23,157 bases of DNA from the IMG/VR virus record IMGVR_UViG_3300012931_000076, positions 1-23,157 of that record, one strand, 5' to 3'. The stretch's first letter is position 1, and each line of letters begins with the position of its first letter. The notes under the pieces are model-generated. The model ran no database searches and was not told the DNA's origin. It saw only the letters and a program-made list of their open reading frames with translations. Below are positions 5,432-12,350 of this stretch, piece by piece. The DNA is from a virus. The translations under genes were made by a program, and so were the position numbers.

Positions 5432-5902
5432 ATGGATGTATTACAAAAACAAACTATAGTCGATAAATTCATTATAGATGATAACGAGTTGTTAGACAAC
5501 GAAAAACCTTACGATAGCAATCACAGACAGTGGTATTATAGTGGTATGTTTCATAAACCAGATATTTTCAAAATAGATAAAAGTCCATTAGCATTATATA
5601 TGCTATTCAGATCTTATGAGATTAGACGCAATGTAAGTTCCCCTTTTATGATGCGATTAAAAAAAGAATACTTTGACAAGGGATATATAGTATCTTCACT
5701 CCCATTTAGATTAATAGAAGAAAAAACGCAATGGAGTAGAGCGCATATAGAAAAGAATATTAAAGCATTGGTAAAGTTAAAATGGATAGTAGTATACAAA
5801 ATAGATGTAGGTAAATCACGCGAACAGAATGTTTATGCATTGGCAAAACGAAATTTTATTAGTGGCAAAGACGAATATTTTATAAATGATTTTTTACTAT
5901 AA
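5432..5902 (+). CDS. Winged-helix DNA-binding protein
   Basis: 156 residues. The middle and C-terminal half have the shape of a winged helix as found in phage replication or regulatory proteins: SPLALYMLFRSYEIRR, a helix pair around EEKTQWSRAHIEKNIKALVKL in which the second is the likely recognition helix, then LKWIVVYKIDVGKSREQNVYAL as the wing strands. The N-terminal 40 residues are acidic and probably flexible. No enzymatic motif. The SD AAGGAG (5412-5417) is 14 bases from the ATG, rather far, so translation may be modest. The TAA stop lies within the first hairpin of the tandem repeat that follows. Replication initiator versus repressor cannot be decided here. Confidence 0.65.
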   Translation: MDVLQKQTIVDKFIIDDNELLDNEKPYDSNHRQWYYSGMFHKPDIFKIDKSPLALYMLFRSYEIRRNVSSPFMMRLKKEYFDKGYIVSSLPFRLIEEKTQWSRAHIEKNIKALVKLKWIVVYKIDVGKSREQNVYALAKRNFISGKDEYFINDFLL

Positions 5903-5965
5903 GCCCTCTTTTATAGGGCTTATCAGCCCTCTTTTATAGGGCTTATCAGCCCTCTTTTATAGGGC
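5899..5965 (+). repeat. Three tandem 23-bp hairpins
   Basis: The unit AGCCCTCTTTTATAGGGC plus TTATC is repeated exactly at 5902-5924 and 5925-5947, with a partial third copy at 5948-5965. Each copy folds as AGCCCT-7-base loop-AGGGCT; the first has a 9-bp stem, ATAAGCCCT (5899-5907) with AGGGCTTAT (5915-5923). Neighbouring copies can instead pair across the junction (AGGGCT-TATC-AGCCCT), so two alternative folds exist. No T-run follows the last stem, so it may be an inefficient terminator, an RNase processing site or a 3' end stabiliser at the end of the promoter 2 unit. Confidence 0.75.
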
Positions 5966-5992
5966 ATTGAATATTACAAAGGAATATAGCAA

Positions 5993-6076
5993 ATGAATAG
6001 TGCGAGTGCGGTTGCTATGCAACCTTCTCGCGGTTTACTGAAACATAAGATTTTAAATTGGATTAGTTGCATATAA
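5993..6076 (+). CDS. 27-residue microORF in the 5.9-6.1 kb gap
   Basis: ATG at 5993 lies 9 bases after AAAGGA (5978-5983); the frame reads MNSASAVAMQPSRGLLK... and ends in TAA at 6074-6076. The second half is basic and hydrophobic. The frame runs through a GC-rich stem-loop (6002-6031) unusual for this A+T-rich DNA, so the segment may be a structured RNA rather than a gene. Function unknown. Confidence 0.35.
   Translation: MNSASAVAMQPSRGLLKHKILNWISCI
6002..6031 (+). ncRNA. GC-rich stem-loop, possible structured RNA
   Basis: GCGAG (6002-6006) pairs with CTCGC (6027-6031) and GGTTGC (6010-6015) with GCAACC (6019-6024), with an internal loop (TGC/TT) and a 3-base TAT loop. Eleven mostly G-C pairs stand out in this A+T-rich DNA. 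It lies between the tandem hairpins and the next unit. No known riboswitch or small-RNA class is recognised, and it overlaps the 5993 microORF. Confidence 0.35.
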
Positions 6077-6118
6077 TAAAAATAAATTGTAATAGTTAAA
6101 ATTGGAGGCAACAAATAA

Positions 6119-6355
6119 ATGGCAACTTATAACGTAGTTTATTTAACTTGTGGGCAAATACCACCGGATGGTTCTACTGGCATAATGCTTTCTAATGGAG
6201 GCCTTATGTGGTATGGCGATAATTTTCCAGGAACAGCTACTTTAGGCGAACACGTAGAAACTGATCCATTGTTCGATACAACTTACACATACAGCGCTGC
6301 GACTGCGGAAGAAACCACGGAATACGAAACCCTTGCCTCAGGCATTGGTCAATAA
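6119..6355 (+). CDS. Small unknown protein before clpP
   Basis: 78 residues, ATG after GGAGG (6104-6108) with 10 bases of spacing. The protein is acidic, rich in Gly, Thr and aromatic residues (LMWYGDNFPGTATLGEHV) and ends in a Thr/Glu-rich tail. There is no signal peptide, metal motif or membrane segment. The composition resembles small virion or decoration proteins more than an enzyme, but that is only an impression. It precedes clpP by 32 bases including a strong SD, so the two are probably in one transcript. A possible weak -10 (TATAAT, 6072-6077) lies upstream without the conserved upstream box. Confidence 0.6.
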   Translation: MATYNVVYLTCGQIPPDGSTGIMLSNGGLMWYGDNFPGTATLGEHVETDPLFDTTYTYSAATAEETTEYETLASGIGQ

Positions 6356-6387
6356 TAATTAAATTGAATTAGGAGGATTTATAATAG

Positions 6388-6972
6388 ATGTCACACATTC
6401 CATACGTAATTGAAGGAAAAGGTCAGAAGGAACGGGTATATGATTTATACTCAAGGTTATTAAGGGACAGGATAATTTTTATAGGATCAGGGTTTGATGA
6501 GGAATTGGCAAATTCAGTAGTAGCCCAATTATTATTTTTGGAATCCGAGGACAAAGACAAGGATATTACTATTTATATTAATAGCCCTGGTGGACTTGTG
6601 TCTGCTTGTTTGGCTATTTATGATACAATGCGGTATGTCAAACCTGATGTATCTACCGTTTGTATGGGGGAGGCAGCTAGTGCGGCTGCTTTTATTTTAG
6701 GAGCAGGTACAAAAGGTAAGAGATTTGCTTTGAAGAACGCAAGGATAATGTTGCATCAGGTGTCTGCAGGTGCTAGTGGTCACATAGAAGACATGAAACG
6801 CACTATGGCAGAAACTGAAAGAGTAAATGAAATATTGCTTCGTGAATGGGCGTCTAATACTGGTAAAACTATAGAACAGATGAAAGTTGACATGGATAGA
6901 GATTATTGGTTTGGACCGGAAGATGCTTTGAAGTATGGTATAATAGACGAGGTGTTAATAAATAGGGAGTAA
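6388..6972 (+). CDS. clpP: ClpP protease subunit
   Basis: 194 residues, the normal length of bacterial ClpP. The serine-protease triad is complete: Ser98 in GEAASAAAFIL, His123 in MLHQ, and Asp172 in DRDYWFGPEDALKYGIID. INSPGG (65-70) forms the substrate-binding loop and the LLRDRIIF N-terminus is typical. ClpP assembles as a 14-mer chamber and needs a ClpX- or ClpA-type unfoldase; no such ATPase is in this window, so a host or distant phage partner would be required. Phage ClpP-fold proteins often act as head-maturation proteases, but those usually sit between portal and capsid genes and diverge more; this one looks like a genuine ClpP. The next gene starts three bases after its stop. Confidence 0.94.
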   Translation: MSHIPYVIEGKGQKERVYDLYSRLLRDRIIFIGSGFDEELANSVVAQLLFLESEDKDKDITIYINSPGGLVSACLAIYDTMRYVKPDVSTVCMGEAASAAAFILGAGTKGKRFALKNARIMLHQVSAGASGHIEDMKRTMAETERVNEILLREWASNTGKTIEQMKVDMDRDYWFGPEDALKYGIIDEVLINRE

Positions 6973-6975
6973 AGG

Positions 6976-7737
6976 ATGGAAGAGAAGAATATACCTTACA
7001 ATAAACCACGCAAAATATTAGGTGGTGGAGGTCCAAGAGATATGCAGCGAAGACAAGGTTCTATGGGAGCTGCTAATATTAATATGCCTCAAGTAAATGT
7101 GGACGCATTGAAAGAGGTATTACTAAATAATAAAGAGACGCGCGAAGAACTTAAAGCCGAAATTCTCCGAGAGATGGAAAATATAAGGGAAGTTGTATCT
7201 AGTAATAGAAATATAGAGGGCGGGCTCCCATTCGATGTAGTAGAACAGAAAATAAAGGCCGCAGTGGCATACACTGAAAAACAGACTGCAGATCGATACG
7301 AAAGTAGTGTTGGTAATCTCAATAGTCAACTGAATGCATCTAAAAGTAGAGTAAAAGAGTTGGATGCTATTCTAAATGAAAAACGTCAAGAGGTAAATGA
7401 CTTAAAAAAGATAGTAGAAGAAAAAGATGCATTGATAAAAGACTTACGCGAACAGCAAAATCAAGAAGTCAGTGATTTGAAATTAAAGATATTGGATTTA
7501 ATTGATAAGATAAAAACAGGCACTATAACCAAAGATACTTTTGTTGATGGAGATAGACCAATTCTTGATGATAAAATATTTATAGATCCTTTAAGTGAAG
7601 TAGCAACTGATTTAGAATCCCATATAGATGTTAGCGCAGCAGAGGCTAAGGGATATAGAGTCGATTTGAAAAGTGATGTGGCTAAGTTAAAGGACTTACT
7701 AGGTAAAGGTAAATATAAACCTGTAAAAGCGGGTTAA
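6976..7737 (+). CDS. Coiled-coil protein downstream of clpP
   Basis: 253 residues, ATG three bases after the clpP stop codon, so translation is coupled to it. The N-terminus is a flexible basic Gly-rich segment (GGGGPRDMQRRQG), followed by a long helical region (about 40-175) with heptad-like Leu/Ile/Val spacing and dense Glu/Lys, clearly a coiled coil (SRVKELDAILNEKRQEV...). A shorter C-terminal part is acidic and ends in a basic tail. No family recognised. Scaffold protein, ClpP adaptor or substrate, and partner of the actin-like filament two genes on are all possible; the tight link to clpP favours a joint process. Confidence 0.7.
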   Translation: MEEKNIPYNKPRKILGGGGPRDMQRRQGSMGAANINMPQVNVDALKEVLLNNKETREELKAEILREMENIREVVSSNRNIEGGLPFDVVEQKIKAAVAYTEKQTADRYESSVGNLNSQLNASKSRVKELDAILNEKRQEVNDLKKIVEEKDALIKDLREQQNQEVSDLKLKILDLIDKIKTGTITKDTFVDGDRPILDDKIFIDPLSEVATDLESHIDVSAAEAKGYRVDLKSDVAKLKDLLGKGKYKPVKAG

Positions 7738-7757
7738 TAATTAAAGGAGGATTTAAT

Positions 7758-8747
7758 ATGAGTGTAGGATTAGATATAGGAACTAATATGTTAGTTTCTG
7801 CTACAATGGATGCTAATGGTAATCCTGTTTATAAGAAACAGAGAGACGCTTTTTTGAGGATAACTCCAAAATCCAAGGTGAATCAAAAAAGTATTAGAAT
7901 GGCTTTGGAGCATAGAAAAGCCAATTTTATTATAGATGAGAATGATGATTTTATTGTTGTAGGCGAGGACGCTTTAAGGATGGCTAATGAACGCAATTCA
8001 GATGCGCGTAGACCTATGAGTAAAGGTGTTCTTTCCCCCAAAGAAAAAGATTCATTACCTATGATTAAGCTTATTATAAGGAGTTTGGTAGGACAAGGAA
8101 ATGGGGATACTAATTTAGTATTCTCTATACCAGCAGAGCCTATAGATGGTGAGTTTGATATTTTCTTTCACACTGAGATGATTAAGTCCTACATGAAAGA
8201 AATGGGATTCGAAGCTACGCCATTGAATGAAGCATTCGCTATTGCTTTTTCTGAATTACTTGATGATAGTCTTACTGGTATGTGCTTGTCTTTTGGTGCT
8301 GGTATGGTTAACACCGCGGTGTGCTATGAGGGGGACCCTGTAGTTCAGTTTTCAGTTTGTAAAGGTGGTGATTGGATAGACCAATCAGTTGGTAAAGCTG
8401 TGGATGAAAGACCGTCGCTTATTCAGATTGAAAAAGAAGAAGGTAATATAGACTTGATGCATCCTGAAGGTAAAATTCAGGAAGCTATTGCGGTTTATTA
8501 CAGTATTCTAATAAGCTACGCTTTGGATAACATAGTGTACGAACTTGGAAGATCTAAACTGCCTTCTTTTAGAACTGATATACCTATAATTGTTTCTGGT
8601 GGACTTACTTTAGCCAATGGATTTTTAGAAAAATTTCAGAGCGTTGCAAAGGCAAAGAAGTTCCCGTTCAAAGTAAAAGATATAAGACGTGCTAAAGATC
8701 CTATGACGGCAGTGGCTTCGGGATGTTTGATGGCATCAATATTATAA
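7758..8747 (+). CDS. Actin-fold ATPase (ParM/MreB/FtsA-like)
   Basis: 329 residues with the actin/Hsp70 fold motifs in order: phosphate-1 VGLDIGTNMLVSA (3-15), connect-1 around PLNEAFAIAF (155-164), phosphate-2 LSFGAGMVNTAV (177-188) in place of the usual DIGGGTTD, a GGDWIDQSV segment (203-211), adenosine motif IIVSGGLTLANGF (277-289) and a C-terminal DPMTAVASGCL helix. The length fits ParM/MreB/FtsA-type bacterial actins, which bind ATP and polymerise; Hsp70s are much longer. Phosphate-2 lacks the Asp found in many family members, so hydrolysis may differ. Its neighbours are coiled-coil proteins and ClpP, so it is not a plasmid-like parM-parR pair. Roles in DNA positioning, assembly scaffolding or host shape are inferences. 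Confidence 0.85.
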   Translation: MSVGLDIGTNMLVSATMDANGNPVYKKQRDAFLRITPKSKVNQKSIRMALEHRKANFIIDENDDFIVVGEDALRMANERNSDARRPMSKGVLSPKEKDSLPMIKLIIRSLVGQGNGDTNLVFSIPAEPIDGEFDIFFHTEMIKSYMKEMGFEATPLNEAFAIAFSELLDDSLTGMCLSFGAGMVNTAVCYEGDPVVQFSVCKGGDWIDQSVGKAVDERPSLIQIEKEEGNIDLMHPEGKIQEAIAVYYSILISYALDNIVYELGRSKLPSFRTDIPIIVSGGLTLANGFLEKFQSVAKAKKFPFKVKDIRRAKDPMTAVASGCLMASIL

Positions 8748-8759
8748 AAGGAGATTTAT

Positions 8760-9743
8760 ATGACAACTGATTTAACACTTATGAATGAGGTTAAGAATTT
8801 AAATTTACAAACAGACGCTTTGCTTGACAAAAGCAATAAATTTTTACAAATTTTTACGCGAGCCGGGGACCCAGGCGCACATTTTCTTGTAGAATTTAAA
8901 ATTTTTAATGAGACTAAGCTTGCTAAAATGGCGGAGAGAATGCCTGAAATAAATCGTGCCACTAATGTATTTGGTAAACAGAATTCTCAAGCTACCAGTA
9001 AATTAATGTCTTTGAATATGATTTCTCAATCTCCCTACCGTAGATTGAAACAATGTCTGGCCCAAATAGAAAGAAAACGCCAAGCCTTGAAAGAAAATAT
9101 ATTTAAACTTAGAAAAGAAAAGATAGCTATGGATAGGTTAATATATGAGCGTGATGATTTAGTTAACAAATTGAATGACGATTCGGAACAATGGACAGCT
9201 GAACAGAAAACCTATTTTAGATTTGATTTAGAGAATAAGATAATCGAAATAGAAGAAAAGGTGTCTAATATTAGTGATTCTAATATCTATATTGAAGGCG
9301 CTCTAAAAGAAATTGGTATGTACCAAGATTCTTATGACGAAATAAAAACTTCCTATAATATTCCTGATAATTGGGATGAAAATGATTTTGAGAAGTCTGA
9401 AGTAGAAGAACATGTTAAAACTGCATTTTTGCATTTAGTTAGGGACGTAGAGATGACCGGTAGGCCAAATGTAGGCACAGAAGAATATTTATTCCAGTGG
9501 GGTATTAATCCTACTACTGCTTATAGACTAGTGCTACAATATTTAGATGGGGTTAATAAAGTAGTAGACGGTGGTAATTTGCCGAGTATTCAGATGCTCT
9601 ATGACTTTTTAGACAGAATGTATAACATGTTTAAGGAAGAATATAAGAATTCTTTAAAATCACTTGGATTGAAGACCCTTATTTCTGAAGAGTACTTATT
9701 TTTGGATAATAAAAATTTAGAAAATATATCTGAGGTAGAATAA
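8760..9743 (+). CDS. Coiled-coil protein paired with the actin-like ATPase
   Basis: 327 residues, ATG after AAAAGGAG twelve bases behind the actin-like gene, so co-translated with it. The middle is a long coiled coil (about 95-200: KQCLAQIERKRQALKENIFKL and a second helix EIEEKVSNI). The C-terminal third looks globular with TGRPNVGTEEYLFQWGINP (about 233-251) followed by helices. No metal or nucleotide motif. It is not recognised, but the conserved-looking Gly-Arg-Pro...Trp-Gly-Ile-Asn-Pro segment is a good handle for searches. Linkage suggests a filament partner or a structural protein. The gene ends just before promoter copy 3, closing this unit. Confidence 0.65.
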   Translation: MTTDLTLMNEVKNLNLQTDALLDKSNKFLQIFTRAGDPGAHFLVEFKIFNETKLAKMAERMPEINRATNVFGKQNSQATSKLMSLNMISQSPYRRLKQCLAQIERKRQALKENIFKLRKEKIAMDRLIYERDDLVNKLNDDSEQWTAEQKTYFRFDLENKIIEIEEKVSNISDSNIYIEGALKEIGMYQDSYDEIKTSYNIPDNWDENDFEKSEVEEHVKTAFLHLVRDVEMTGRPNVGTEEYLFQWGINPTTAYRLVLQYLDGVNKVVDGGNLPSIQMLYDFLDRMYNMFKEEYKNSLKSLGLKTLISEEYLFLDNKNLENISEVE

Positions 9744-9766
9744 ATAAACTAACTTAGTGGAGATAT

Positions 9767-9798
9767 TATCTAGCAAAATCAGAAAAATATTCTATAAT
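9767..9798 (+). promoter_or_regulatory. Phage promoter, copy 3 of 3
   Basis: TATCTAGCAAAA (9767-9778), 14 bases, TATAAT (9793-9798) preceded by ATATTC. AAAATATTCTATAATAT is identical to copy 1. The start point should lie near 9805, about 20 bases before the ATG at 9827. It would drive the long run of genes through the terminase. Confidence 0.85.
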
Positions 9799-9826
9799 AT
9801 AGATGTAAAGGAAAAGGGGGTATTAA

Positions 9827-10501
9827 ATGGGTGAAAATAACGTAAATATTTTTATAGGCACACCGGCATATAATAGCATGGTTCATACTGATTTTTTGCA
9901 TTCAATTATTTCGTACTATGAGAAGAAAATACCATTCGTGTTGATGACAATTGGTAATGAAAGTCTTATTACACGTGGGCGTAATTCAATTATTTCTTAT
10001 TTTCATAATGTAGTAGGGACTTCGCACTTATTATTTTTAGATGCTGATATTTATTTGCCTGCTGAAGCACTTATTAGAATGATTGCTTTGAATAAAGATG
10101 TTATAGGTGCTCCAGTGGCTTTGAAAGGTTTCAACAAACAAACAGGTCAGCCTGTATATAATGTTGGTAAACTTTTGGACGAGGAAACGATAGAGGATGG
10201 GTCTAAGATTTACAAGGTGGATAGGGTAGGAACAGCGGTTTTTATGCTTTCAAGAAAAGCATCCAATGCATTAGTGGAGTATGCTCAGAAAAATAAAGAT
10301 GTTTATTTTTCAAATCCACACACTCGTGGGGACGCAGATCCAAATATGAAGATGTACGACATTTTCAAGACAGGCGTATTTGATAGCGAGTATTTATCCG
10401 AGGATTATTATGTATGTCGAATTCTAAGGGAATTAGGATTTGATATTTATGTCGATCCCAATATCAAGACACGGCATAATGGAAATTTTTGTTTTGAATA
10501 A
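9827..10501 (+). CDS. Glycosyltransferase (GT-A fold, DXD motif)
   Basis: 224 residues. VNIFIGTPAYNSMVHTDFL at the N-terminus, the basic ITRGRNSIISYF and then LLFLDADIYLP, where Asp-Ala-Asp (72-74) is the metal/nucleotide-sugar DXD motif, form a GT-A-type core. VDRVGTAVFMLSR resembles the region following the DXD in several phage and bacterial families, and EDYYVCRILRELGFDIYVDPN with a late TRHNG supplies the usual acidic and His residues near the acceptor site. Such enzymes transfer a sugar from a nucleotide-sugar donor; phage targets include modified DNA bases, capsid or tail proteins and host surface polysaccharide. None can be chosen from the sequence. It is the first gene behind promoter copy 3. 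Confidence 0.85.
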   Translation: MGENNVNIFIGTPAYNSMVHTDFLHSIISYYEKKIPFVLMTIGNESLITRGRNSIISYFHNVVGTSHLLFLDADIYLPAEALIRMIALNKDVIGAPVALKGFNKQTGQPVYNVGKLLDEETIEDGSKIYKVDRVGTAVFMLSRKASNALVEYAQKNKDVYFSNPHTRGDADPNMKMYDIFKTGVFDSEYLSEDYYVCRILRELGFDIYVDPNIKTRHNGNFCFE

Positions 10502-10521
10502 ATTAGGAGGAATTTTAAAGA

Positions 10522-10737
10522 ATGTCTAATGTTAATGGAACAGTAAAGTGGTTTAATGCAGAACGTGGCTATGGGTTTTTGTTGAAAGATGGTGATGAGA
10601 ATACAGAGTACTTTGTTCACTATTCTTATATTGAGATGGAAGGTTATAAGACACTTAAGCCTGGTCAAGCTGTAACATTTGAGATTACTGAAACAGAAAA
10701 AGGTATTCAAGCTCATAATGTAACACCTATAAACTAG
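10522..10737 (+). CDS. Cold-shock domain protein
   Basis: 71 residues, the usual size of a single cold-shock domain. GTVKWFNAERGYGFL carries the aromatic RNA-binding surface with RNP1 (GYGFL), and EYFVHYSYI supplies RNP2; PGQAVTFEI and GIQAHNVTPI complete the five-strand barrel. Csp proteins bind single-stranded RNA or DNA and act as RNA chaperones or antiterminators. The ATG follows AGGAGG. It ends in TAG (10735-10737), with the next gene's AGGAAGGAG starting right after. If that TAG were suppressed, three more TAGs would be crossed before a TAA at about 10822, inside the next gene. Confidence 0.93.
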   Translation: MSNVNGTVKWFNAERGYGFLLKDGDENTEYFVHYSYIEMEGYKTLKPGQAVTFEITETEKGIQAHNVTPIN

Positions 10738-10751
10738 AGGAAGGAGTTGCG

Positions 10752-11207
10752 ATGTATTTAGCAGAAGCTATTAAGGAGAAGGAATTTATAGAACATTCTA
10801 TAGATAGTTTGTGTGATCGTATAAATGATTTATCCATGGTCACGGATGAGACTGTTGTGAAGCTAAACATTGAGTTAGTAAAAAACAAGGTCAAGGAACT
10901 TGAGAATTTATATAAGGAATTACAGAAATATACTATAATAATCGGTAGAGTGAAGTCAAAATCTGTAATAGTATTAAACGACGAAAATTTTAGTATAGCT
11001 GACGCTGATAACATATTAAAAACTATGGGAAGTAAATTAGAATTTCTTGAAGAATTACTAAGTTCTTTAAAAAATAATAGTTTTCTTCCCAAACTTTATA
11101 TATGCATAGATATCAACGACGTTGAAGAAAAAATAAAACGTCTCAGAGAGGATGTCAAGATAATAGATCTTTCAATAGAGCAGTCACTATGGCAGATAGA
11201 AGTGTAA
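10752..11207 (+). CDS. Helical unknown protein
   Basis: 151 residues, ATG just after AGGAAGGAG. The protein is almost entirely helical by composition, with heptad-like leucines in two stretches (VKNKVKELENLYKELQKY and NILKTMGSKLEFLEELLSSL). There are no Cys motifs, signal peptide or nucleotide motif. Its last 19 bases overlap the next gene. The family is not recognised; a structural or chaperone-like helper is possible from the helical composition only. Confidence 0.6.
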   Translation: MYLAEAIKEKEFIEHSIDSLCDRINDLSMVTDETVVKLNIELVKNKVKELENLYKELQKYTIIIGRVKSKSVIVLNDENFSIADADNILKTMGSKLEFLEELLSSLKNNSFLPKLYICIDINDVEEKIKRLREDVKIIDLSIEQSLWQIEV

Positions 11208-11458
11208 TTTGTAGATATTGGATATCTTTCGATGAAGAAGGGGAGATAAAATCATTTTATAAAAATAAATATGATGCTAAGGAACCTTGTCAGGAATTTA
11301 TAGTAAAACTAATACCGATAGAAAGAGACGTTTCTACTGATATAAATAATTCTATAAATGGCATAGAAAAAAGTGCTAAGAAAGCAATAAAAAGTTTAGA
11401 TAGTTTAGATACGGAATTCAAAAAAACTATCAGAGGATTAAAGGGGGTATTAAAGTAA
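11189..11458 (+). CDS. Small unknown protein, overlaps both neighbours
   Basis: 89 residues. It starts inside the previous gene (ATG 11189) with only a weak upstream AGAG, which implies translational coupling, and its stop (TAATG) overlaps the start of the dNMP kinase by one base. The first half looks like a small beta-rich segment with aromatic residues (VICRYWISFDEEGEIKSFY); the second half is helical and basic (EKSAKKAIKSLDSLDTEFKKT). No family recognised. Confidence 0.6.
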   Translation: MADRSVICRYWISFDEEGEIKSFYKNKYDAKEPCQEFIVKLIPIERDVSTDINNSINGIEKSAKKAIKSLDSLDTEFKKTIRGLKGVLK

Positions 11459-12066
11459 TGATTACAGGCATTTATGGCAAGGCGCGTTTTGGGAAGGACA
11501 CTTTAGCTGCATATTTAGAAGATATATTTAATCATAGATACAATATTAATCTAGTTAAGCTCGCTTTTGCGGGCCCTTTAAAACGCATGTGCTCAGAATA
11601 TTTTGATTTGTCTATAAGTCAGTTGTATGGCGACAAAAAAGAAATACCTGATTCAAGGTACGCTAGGTCTGCTATAAATGGTATTTATTGGACTCCAAGA
11701 GAGATAATGCAGGCAATGGGCTCTTTTTATAGAAGCATAGATTATAATTTTTGGGTAAAAGCTTTAGATAAATATATCACTACCAATAATTTAGCCCATG
11801 TAATTGTTACCGACGCCAGGCATATAAATGAATGTGAATACATAAAAAAGAATGGAATACTGATAAAAATAGTTAGGGAAGGCGCTCCTAAAATACATGG
11901 TATGCAACATGAATCAGAAACCGCGTTGGATGACAAAGAGGACAGCTATTTTGATATAGTAATAAATAATGATGGTTCACTACAAGATTTACAGAAAGCG
12001 GCTGAGAATTTAGCTGATGCTTTGATGAAGTTAAATAAATTAAAACAACAAGGGGGTTTAGTATAA
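11458..12066 (+). CDS. Deoxynucleoside monophosphate kinase
   Basis: 202 residues. The P-loop GKARFGKDT (7-15) at the very N-terminus, followed by LAFAGPLKRM, WTPREIMQAMGSFYR and VTDARHINE (117-125), matches phage dNMP kinases of the T4 gp1 type, in which the second basic segment is part of the active site. These enzymes phosphorylate dNMPs to dNDPs for DNA synthesis in the infected cell. The gene starts inside the previous stop (TAATG) and ends likewise overlapping the next start, so it is in a tight operon. It is the clearest nucleotide-metabolism gene of the window. Confidence 0.87.
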   Translation: MITGIYGKARFGKDTLAAYLEDIFNHRYNINLVKLAFAGPLKRMCSEYFDLSISQLYGDKKEIPDSRYARSAINGIYWTPREIMQAMGSFYRSIDYNFWVKALDKYITTNNLAHVIVTDARHINECEYIKKNGILIKIVREGAPKIHGMQHESETALDDKEDSYFDIVINNDGSLQDLQKAAENLADALMKLNKLKQQGGLV

Positions 12067-12350
12067 TGGCTGATAAGAAAGGAAAAGCAATGAGCATTAC
12101 TTTTGGTGCTGATCAAATAATTGGAGCGGATATTACTAGAAGCGGGGATTACAAATATGCTAGCGTAGGAATTAAACTGGGAGACAAAGAATTTATAAGA
12201 ATATCATATGAGTGGTCTAGTGAAGGTATCCCTGACTTTGTGATGGGGTTACAAGGCTGGATGGGTGCTAATAAAGAAGAGATAGACACTACCAAAGAGA
12301 CTAATAAAGATGAATACACATCTTTAAAGAACAGGATTACTAAAATATAA
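12066..12350 (+). CDS. Small unknown protein
   Basis: 94 residues, start overlapping the kinase stop (TAATG). The sequence contains a beta-rich middle (GDYKYASVGIKLGDKEFIRISYEW) and a charged helical end. No family recognised. The HNH gene that follows begins at the base after its stop codon with hardly any ribosome site of its own, which suggests that the endonuclease gene was inserted between this gene and the one at 13063. Confidence 0.6.
   Translation: MADKKGKAMSITFGADQIIGADITRSGDYKYASVGIKLGDKEFIRISYEWSSEGIPDFVMGLQGWMGANKEEIDTTKETNKDEYTSLKNRITKI

Noticed and set aside
5902-5965. CRISPR array
   Set aside because: The 23-bp units follow each other without variable spacers, there are fewer than three full copies and no cas genes.
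6388-6972. ClpP-type head-maturation protease
   Set aside because: Length, triad spacing and position away from portal and capsid genes fit a true ClpP better. It is kept as an alternative in the entry.
7758-9743. Plasmid-type ParM/ParR partition system
   Set aside because: The gene after the actin-like ATPase is a 327-residue coiled coil, not a small ParR-like DNA-binding protein, and no parC-like repeat array is seen.
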